Below, in pieces: positions 10,401-19,400 of a stretch of DNA of 64,000 nt (position 1 is its first letter; every line of letters begins with the position of its first letter). The stretch spans positions 231,211,359 to 231,275,358 of the forward strand of contig NC_057866.1 of NCBI RefSeq assembly GCF_019393635.1, read 5' to 3'. Under the pieces are notes generated by a model. The model was given only the letters and a program-made list of their open reading frames with translations, made no database searches and was not told the DNA's origin. The position numbers were made by a program, and so were the translations under genes. This DNA is from Dromiciops gliroides. Its lineage: Eukaryota > Chordata > Mammalia > Microbiotheria > Microbiotheriidae.

Positions 10401-13400
10401 TAAACGGAGTAAATAGAAATACATGAAAGCATGTGAGTGTAAGAAAAAAATAATCTTCTTTAGATAGAAAATATAGGAGAAACATTGAATATTGGTAGGT
10501 TTAATTTTGTTTTTTTTTAATACAAAATATTGTCTGACATGACTTCAAACTCTTCTTCATTTAATAAAATATTATCTTTAAACAATGTGTTCCCTTAGGC
10601 AAATGACAGTAGCATCTGGCAATCAGTTAGTAGAATGTCAAGAATGCCATAATCTCTATCACCAGGATTGCCATAAACCCCAGGTGACTGACAAGGAAGT
10701 GAATGACCCACGTCTTGTATGGTATTGTGCTCGATGCACACGGCAAATGAAGAGAATGGTAGGAACCAGCTCTTTGTCTTTTTTGAAATCTCTGTTGTCA
10801 CGTTTAATTCATGCTTATGTAAATTTCCCGAAATAACAATTAAATGTAAGCTTAAAGGGAAAAAAAACCTTTTAAAATGACAATGTGCATATGTGTTGTC
10901 TTGCCATTTTTATATTACTGTATGTATGATAGATATATTAGGTAAATATGTATTTTCCATTTAGCACATGGCACAGTGTATTATCTAGGCACACTCCTGA
11001 TCTGAGCTTGAGATTAATTTCATCCAGTCCATTGGGTAGGCACCAAAAAATGATAACTTCATGGATGCTTATAGTTGTGAAAATACAACATAGCTTTAAA
11101 AGTCTTCAGTGGCAATGTCACAAAAGACCAGAAGATGGAGACATTACTACATGTTGTTTTTAACGTCTGTCTTTTCTCATTACCCCTCTCAGTTGTATAT
11201 ATAATTTTTTGCTATGTGCATACCTGTTTCCCTCATTCTCTCTGTCATCATCTTTCTCACTTTCCACCACTTATCTCACTTTTATTTCATCTTATAGTTA
11301 ACTTGCAATCATATGGAACTAAAAACCATTTAAATTTGTTGTATGATTGAAGAGTAAGTATAATATTTTATGTTTCTGACTTTAAAAAATTGTTTTCTGC
11401 TTATTTGGCTCTCAAGTTTTTCTTTTGTCTTTGGGCAGTGACACCCAATAAATTATTTTATACCTTTTATAAAGGTTATATTCAAGGTTAATCCAGGAAG
11501 ACTATCTAAAAATCTAAGTAAATGTGTCTGGTCTATCTTTGTAAATCACAAGAAGTAGTTAGAAGGAATGGTCAAGATACTTATAGTTTCTTTTCAGCTA
11601 AATTATAATTAACTAGGAAAAAGCTGAGGTTTAAACATTTTGTTTGAATCTGAGAATTTGTCCATCTGCAATTTGGAAGTTAGACTAATTCATGTGTAAC
11701 AAATTATTCACCCTAATCATGTCCTCCATTTAACAAATAATATATTGCATTGTCTACCTAAGCCATTGGGAATTGATAACAGTAACCATAGATAAGGTGT
11801 TTTTTGCTTTTTTTTGCTTATGTCAGAACCTATGATTTAATTGACGTAGACATTCTTTCTACAGGGACGAATCAGTGTAACTTTGTATGCATGTGACTTT
11901 CAGTCATAGTGTGGTCTTGGTGCAGCAGCCAGTCTGAGTCATCCCACCATCTCTCAACTACATTATGCTGCTCCTCCCTTCTTGATTAAGTGAATGAGAT
12001 TATTGTTGTAACATTTCAAATAATAATAGATTTAGAGCTAGAAAGGACCTTAAAAATCTAGTTCAACTCCCTCATTTTGTAGATGAGCAAATTGAGGCCC
12101 ACAGGGCTGAAGTTCTTGGCCCCAAATCATGTGGGCGGTAACTTGCAAACCCAAATACTCTGGCTCCAACCTCATCAGTGTACCACTGTTATATTATAGA
12201 ATACTCTTTACTTGCCAGAGTGTTGGGCAATACATAATAAATATTTATTTGGTTAAATTGAATTGAATTGAATTTCATTCTGTGGGATAATTTTAGAAAC
12301 AAAGAAATCAAAAAAGAGGTTCAATGATTTATCAAAAACAGATTTGAAAAGTTAGTGTCAGAGCTAGTTCTATAATCTGGGTTTCTTGATTCTATGCATT
12401 TTCCTTTGCTTTATATTCTCTATGTAGCCTAATAACCATAAGTGTTTATATTAAAAAGTAATAGCTCAATGATTTTTATTTAGTCTTGTTTTGACTAATA
12501 AACCAAAGTAATTAATCAAGATAATTTTTTGAGCAAGAGGGTACCAGTAGCCTGGGGAATTAGGAAGGGGGATCACGTAGAAGGTGACATGTGAGCTGAG
12601 TTTTGAATTAAACAGGGACTTCAAGACGAGGGAGAAACAGAGTGAGCCCATTTCAGGAATAAGGAGCAGCTATTGCAGAAGTAGTGCAGAGACGGGAGGC
12701 AAAATGCTGTGTGTGTGGAGCTGTAGGGAGGCTAGGTGGTCTGGAGACCAACAGGCATGAGAAGAGGCAGTTTGGGGCCAGAGTGTGAAGAACTTTTAGA
12801 ACCAAGCAAAGGAGATTGTACTTGATCCTTGAGGCAATAGGTGACCATTGGAGTAAATTGAGTAGAGTTATGGTATGGCTCTGTCTACACTTAAGGAAAA
12901 CCATGTGAACAGCTGTGTGGAAGACGGATTGTGGTGGGAAGAAATGAGACAGGGAGATGAATTAGGAGACAATTTTAATAGTTCAAGTGAGAGGTGATAA
13001 GGAGGTGAATTAGAGTTTTGGTTATATGAGTAGAGAGAAAGGGACAGATAAGAGAGATATTGCAGAAGTAGAAAAAGCAAGATCTGGCAACATATTAGAT
13101 ATGTTGAAGTGAAGGAGAGAGAGAAATTGAGGATAACAGCAAGATCATAAACCTGAAAGATTGGGAAAATGGTAATGTCCTTAACAGAAATAGGGAAATT
13201 TGAAAGAGGGGTAGGTTTAGGGGGAAAGATAATGATTTCTGCTTTGGATGTACTAGATAACTGTCTCTTAGTTTGAGGAATAGAGTATTAGCAAGAGTTA
13301 CAGTTTCCCTCCATCATCTCTTTCTGAACCTCCATTTTACTGTCCCTTTTGTGTTGGGGTGGAGGATGGAAGGGAACAACTCCTGTTTTTAACCTGGTCT

Positions 13401-16400
13401 CATTGATATAGGGTAGGTGACTGATCCATGTAGAATTCTTCAAACTATCTCAAGTAACAGTCAGCGTGGTGAAAAAATTGGCTTGCTTTAATTACAAATG
13501 GCTTCCCTGTCTTTTCTCTGGATCACTTCAGTTGACATTAGATAACATTGTATAGCATCTAGTCGTCATAATTTTCCCATTTGCACTTTTTTCTTTGCCA
13601 TAAATTATGTCTGCTACATTCATTAATATGACATAAGAAGTTTGCCCCAGATTTTGTTTTATGTTCATGATAAAATATTTACAACAATCAGAATTTCTTA
13701 TAGTCATATAATATTGAAAGGGGTATTTTTTCCTGTTTGGTGTTTCAATTGAATGTCTCAAATAGTGTTCTTCATAGAAGCAATTGATTATTTCTCCAGG
13801 CTCAGAAGACACAGAAACCAGCCCAGAAACCAGCCCCTGCAGTTGTTTCAGTAGCTCCAGCTGTTAAAGATCCATTGGTTAAAAAACCTGAAACTAAACT
13901 GAAACAAGAAACAACTTTTCTAGCATTCAAGAGAACAGAAGTTAAGGTAGAGTATACTTATTTTTATTCTAGCAAAACTTTTTGGTTCAACAGTTTTCTA
14001 CAGTTTTGTGTATTTTTCACCCTAGTATCAAAATCCATGTTAAATATGGGACTGTTCCTATTAAAAGTAAATTGTGAGATTAAAATTGGATATTAGATCA
14101 TAAATCTCCCCTACTTAACCTTTCCCTTAATTTATCTCTCAGACTAGTAAATGGAAGAAGTTTCTGGTTTTCTAGTTAGAGCTTTTATTGTATGGTAGTC
14201 ACAAGGTGATGTTGATTAGAAGGATAGGAAAGTAGAAATACAATACAAATCGTCTTAAGTCTAGGCTTAGTCTATATTCCGTATAAAACTCACCAAAACC
14301 CAAGTCCACCTTTGGGGAGAGAGACCGAGTCAAGCGCGTGCTGTTAACTGAGAGCCGGGCCGAATCGAACTCCAGTCAGAGTCTGTCTGTGCAGCGCAGC
14401 CAGGAGACCGGCGGAGCAGGAAAAAAGCCCACTTCTGTTCTCTCCTTGCCTTTTAAGCTCGCACCCCGGAAGTCGAGTGCTCAGCAGGCAATCTGGCGTG
14501 CGTCGCAAGCAGACTGGTGTGCGTAGCTCATGCTGTTGGTCTCCTCCCCAAAAGGGTGTTCCTAAAAAAAAAACTGGCGTCTCTCCATTATCTAACCGAC
14601 TGTTAAAACTTTTTACCACATTCCCCCCTTTTGTTCCTCAAGAAACAAAATATTTCCTTAACGGAACAGTAAAAATAATATAATAACTATTGCTAACTAA
14701 TAATATGTGAACAACAATATAGAAAAGGAAGAGAGGAAAGTTTTGTCCAGAGGGGCGATTTTTTTTTTTTGTCCTCATGAACCGACGCTTTGACATTAGT
14801 CTTGCAAAGGGAGAGCCTCTGCAGAGAGTACATGTTACAGATAGTGTATATTATAACAGAAAGGAGATAGTAAAAACTAACAAAACATATAAAGTCTCTG
14901 AGTTCTCTTGTCTTCTTGAAGTGGTAAGATGTCATCAGGAGGAAACTGGATTCTGGTCTGGAAAACTGGATTCTGGACTCTGGTCTGGATTCTGGTCTAG
15001 AAAAACTGGATTCTGGACTTTGGTCTGGAAAGCTGGATTCTCTTCTTTAAGTGTTTGAATTGCTGTTTTTTTACCAAAAACAAAAGAAATAGTATGGTTC
15101 ATTCAGCATCTATACTCCACAGTTCTTTTTTTTTCCTGGATTGGGAGATCCTCTTCTATCATGAGTTCCCTGGAACTCTTCTGTACCATTGCTTTGGTGA
15201 GAAGAATATAGTCCATCACAGTAGGTCAACACTCAACGTTGATGATACTGTGTACAATGTTCTTCTGGTTCTGCTCATCTCACTCATCATCAGCCCACGT
15301 AAGACCCTCCAGGTTTCTCTGAACTCCTCTTGCTCATCGTTTCTTACAGCACAATAGTATTCCATTACATTCATATACCACAATTTGTCCAGCCATTCCC
15401 CAATTGATGGTCATCCCCTCAATTTCCAATTCCTTGCCACCACATAAAGAGCAGCTATAAATATTTGGCCAAATGAATTTTTTAAGGAATTGTTTTCTTC
15501 AGTCAATCTTTATGCTTCCTTTTCCAAGCTGCTGATTCTTTTTTCATAATTTTCTTGCGTTGCTTTCATTTCTCTCCCCATTTTTTCTTCTTCCTCTCTC
15601 AATTGATTTTTTATTTTATTTTATTTTTGTGGGGCAGTGGGGGTTAAGTGACTTGCCCAGGGTCACACAACCAGTAAGTGTCAAGTGTCTGAGGCTGGAT
15701 TTGAACTCAGGTACTCCTGAATCCAGGGCCGGTGCTTTATCCACTGCGCCACCTAGCTGCCCTCTCAATTGGTTTTTAAAATCCTTTTAAAGCTTTTCCA
15801 AGAAGGCTTTTTGGTCTTGAGACCAATTCATCTTCCCTCTTGAGGCTTCACATGTAGACAATTTGAGAGTATTGTCCTCATCTGAGTTTGTGTTTAGCTC
15901 TTCTCTGTTGACACAGAAGCTCTCAATGGTAAGAGCTCTTTTTTGTTTCCTACTTACATTGCAGCTTATTTTTTTAAAAAGTTGAGGTCTGTTCCTGGGG
16001 CACCAAGGTCCCTGTTTGAAACTTCTGGTGCTGGGGGATAGGGGCTGTGTCACTGGCTTTCTACTCTGAGGCCTCTATGGCTTGTAGATTTCTCAACACC
16101 CTGGGCTTGCTCCTGGCACACTGGGATGGCCAGGCCTGGTCATGCCTGTCCTGTGTGTGGCCCTCTAGCTGGCAACCTGCCCTCTCAGCTGGTGCTGGTG
16201 GATCTCACCACTGACCTGCTGTGCCACCAGCTTGCTGAGCCAGGATCAAGGGGCCCCAGTTGCTCTACTGTGGCCTAGAGCTTTCAGCTGACTTACCCCA
16301 ACCTCCTCCATGCTGAGGTGCACTGAGTGAGACCAACCTTTCCTGAAGTCTTCTAAATTATCACAGGTTGGAAGATTGTGTCTCTGTCTTTTTGTAGGTT

Positions 16401-19400
16401 CTGTAGTTTCAGAATCCATTTAGAGGCTTGATTTAATGTTCTTTTTGAGGGAATTGAAGGAGAGCTCAGGCGACTTGCTGGCTTCTCTCCACCATCTTAG
16501 CTCCACCCTGATATAAAATTTAAGTTCTCTTTATTTTGATTTGTGTTCTTTAAGGATGATTGAAGTGTTAAGGCTCTCACTTTGTGAGTTCTGTCTAATT
16601 TTTAATTCATTAAAGGGGAAAAACCTTTTATGGTGTGTCTGTCTCATAAACAGGGAGCCAGATAGCATCATCTAGTGTGGCTCTATCACCTTTGAGGTTC
16701 CATGCCTGATAACACATTGGATTGCTGTGCCATCTTATAGTCACTTCAGTGGAGCCTAAAACATTGTTCTAATTCCTTTAGTAAGAAGAAAACCCCTTCT
16801 CACTTCTGTCATTGAGCTGCACATTCTGTTTTTATTAAGGGAACTTATGGGGTAGAAGAAATAGCTGTGCAAAAGCTTTCTGAGTCTGGTGCCATGAGTC
16901 TGTTCCAAGCTACTCTTAGTATAAGCTATACTTAGTAGTATAGATCCAGAAACTCATAAGATGGTAGAAACTATATGAAGAAATCTGACTTTTAAAAAAA
17001 TATATCATACGGGCAGCTAGGTGGTGCAGTGGATAGAGCACCTGCCCTGGAGTCAGGAGTACCTGGGTTCAGGTCCGGCCTCAGACACTTTCACACTTAC
17101 TAGCTGTGTGACCCTGAGCAAGTCACTTGGCCCCAATTGCCTCACCAAAAAAAAAAAAGAAAAGAAAAAAATATATCATAAGTAATTCTACTAGTTAGTT
17201 GATATTTGTGCATATGGCAGGTTACCCTTTTCCCTTTTTTTATCCCAGGGTTCTTCTAACATTGCCACCCCTGTCCCTCCCAGGCCCACCAGGCCTCTCT
17301 GCTGAATTTTATGGATAATCTTTTGTTATAAAGAATTTTATGTAGAAAAGTGTATCTTCAGCACTCTCTAGTGAAAGATCACAGTTTTTGGTGGTCATGG
17401 GAACCTAATACACTTTTCTCATAGATTCAATGTATCACATTCACATTTTTTACTCTGTGATGCTGTTTTCTTGAAATGCCACCTCCTAGAAAATTGATTG
17501 ATTGTATTAAATTTAATCACTTCTAAAATAAATGACATTCAAATTATTTGGGCAAAAATTATGAAAAATACAATGTGAAATGAATAGAGAATTTAATATC
17601 TTTATTTAAATTGTTTGTTAAATGATTCCTACCAGAAAATACCTATAAATTCTATATACATATTTAGATATTTCTAACTATTCCTTATTGAAATACCTTG
17701 TTATGTCTCTAGCTGTAAAGTTAACTAATACCTCATATAAGAAAAAAGCAAAATTTCTCCCTTCTATTTTTCTAGGGTTTGGATAGGCTAAGTGGGATAG
17801 AAGTTCTCTTAGGATTGAGATAGGAAATAGATTAATAAATTATTCGAAATAGAGTTTTACAAGCAGAACAACTATGAAAGTATTTCTCTTAAAAGTTCTT
17901 TATTACTTGTTTGATTTTTGACTAGATTTTGTTGGTGCTTTAAGATGGGGCTGAGGGCTTATCTTGAGATGGTAAAAAGAGAACAAACAAGTAAAAGTGA
18001 ATTCATCAGAACAATTAATTTTCATTGTGTTCTTATTTGCATATAGTAGGTAAAGAAACTCTAGGATAAGAGCCAAAAAATGTTTTAAGTTTAAACAGCT
18101 TAGGAGAAAAAAAATTTCTTCCTGGAAACAATGAAGAAAATATTTTTGTCTCCATTATTTTCATTCCCTACATCTTAATTGTGTGATGGACCATCTGTTG
18201 TCCAGCTGAATAGCAATGGTTGGTAACCACAAGTCATTAGAATAAAATACTGAGACTGAAGGATTGGTTTCCTTATTTGTGCCTCACAAGTGCTGGTCTT
18301 TTTAATTATTTTAAATAGACTGCATTTTGTGAAGTTTATTAAGGGATTATTCTGCCATATGGATGATGATTTGTTTTAGAGAGAAAAGAAAAAATATTAG
18401 CTTGCATTTGCTGAAAATTATGAGTTTATTATACCTGCCTTTTGATTTATATACTAATTTGTTCTCCGATGACCTACATGTACTCCTTTGTGACTCACTT
18501 GTTTACTTGAAGCAAGTGCTTCCTTTGATAACCTTGTGAGATTATTGTCCTATAAAGCTACTGTAATAATCTTGGCACTTGTCACACTCAGTGAACCAAA
18601 GTCATTATTCGCTTTCATACAAAGTAGACAGCTTAGATTTAGTTTCAATTATTGATCACAGTGGTTAAAAATATAATAATGCAGGTAAAACCAAGATGGT
18701 AGAGAAGAGACAAAGATTTGTCTGAGCTCTCCTAAATGCCCCTCCAAACAACTGTAAATAACACCTTAAAATGAATTATAGAGTCACAGATCCCACAAAA
18801 GGATGGAATAAAACAATTTTCTGGGCCAAGACAACTTAGAGTCGGGGAGAGTGGAGCAGCTAGGTGGTGCAGTGCATAAAACACTGGCCCTGGATTCAGG
18901 AGGACCTGAGTTCAAATCCGGCCTCAGACACTTGACACTTATTATCTATGTGATCCTGGACAAGTTACTTAGCCCTCATTTATTCTTCTGCCCACCCCCC
19001 CAAGCCTCTCCCCGCCCAAAAAAGAAAGTTAATAGGAAAGGTCTGTTGCACCAAAGTGAGAGTGTCCAGCACAGACTTTGCCATAAATAGATTATAGAGG
19101 TCCCTTTGCTGGAGACAGGATTCTGTTCCATTGCCCATACTTGGATTGGGTCATAGCTCCAAGGCCAGGAAGAACATTAACACACCAGAGCTTGGAGCCC
19201 CAGGAGAACTGGGACCCTGGTCGCAGTTAGATCAAAGCAAAGTCCAGGAGAGAAGTAAGCACATTTCTCCCTAGTTTATACCACCTTGGAAGAATCAAAA
19301 ACTTACATGTCCCCAGTATTATCTCTGAAGACAGCTACACAAAAAACCTGAAGCTTAGGACAGTGTCCCCAAAGCATACCCCCCACTTTAGCACAGAGTT

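Larger units (their letters stand above)
7621..10598. other. INTS12: INTS12 intron between exons 7433 and 10599
   Basis: It contains a GA-rich patch just after the donor (7638-7684), a + strand MIR (7800-7989), a short SINE (8002-8069), an L2 tail (8565-8640), a MIR (8745-8985) and an AT microsatellite (~9318-9342). The rest, 9350-10590, is repeat-poor and AT-rich. Confidence 0.75.
10759..13799. other. INTS12: INTS12 intron between exons 10599 and 13800
   Basis: 10760-12020 is AT-rich with no repeat I can name. 12026-12190 is a CORE-SINE and 12530-13300 an antisense L2. 13320-13799 is unique-looking and leads to the acceptor. Confidence 0.7.

Noticed and set aside
12653..13080. Minus-strand open frames in the INTS12 intron
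   Set aside because: They are remnants of an L2 ORF2 and 3' UTR with interruptions.
14344..14619. Open frames through the ERV LTR
   Set aside because: They arise from the CpG-rich LTR itself; no gag, pol or env similarity is seen and LTRs are noncoding.
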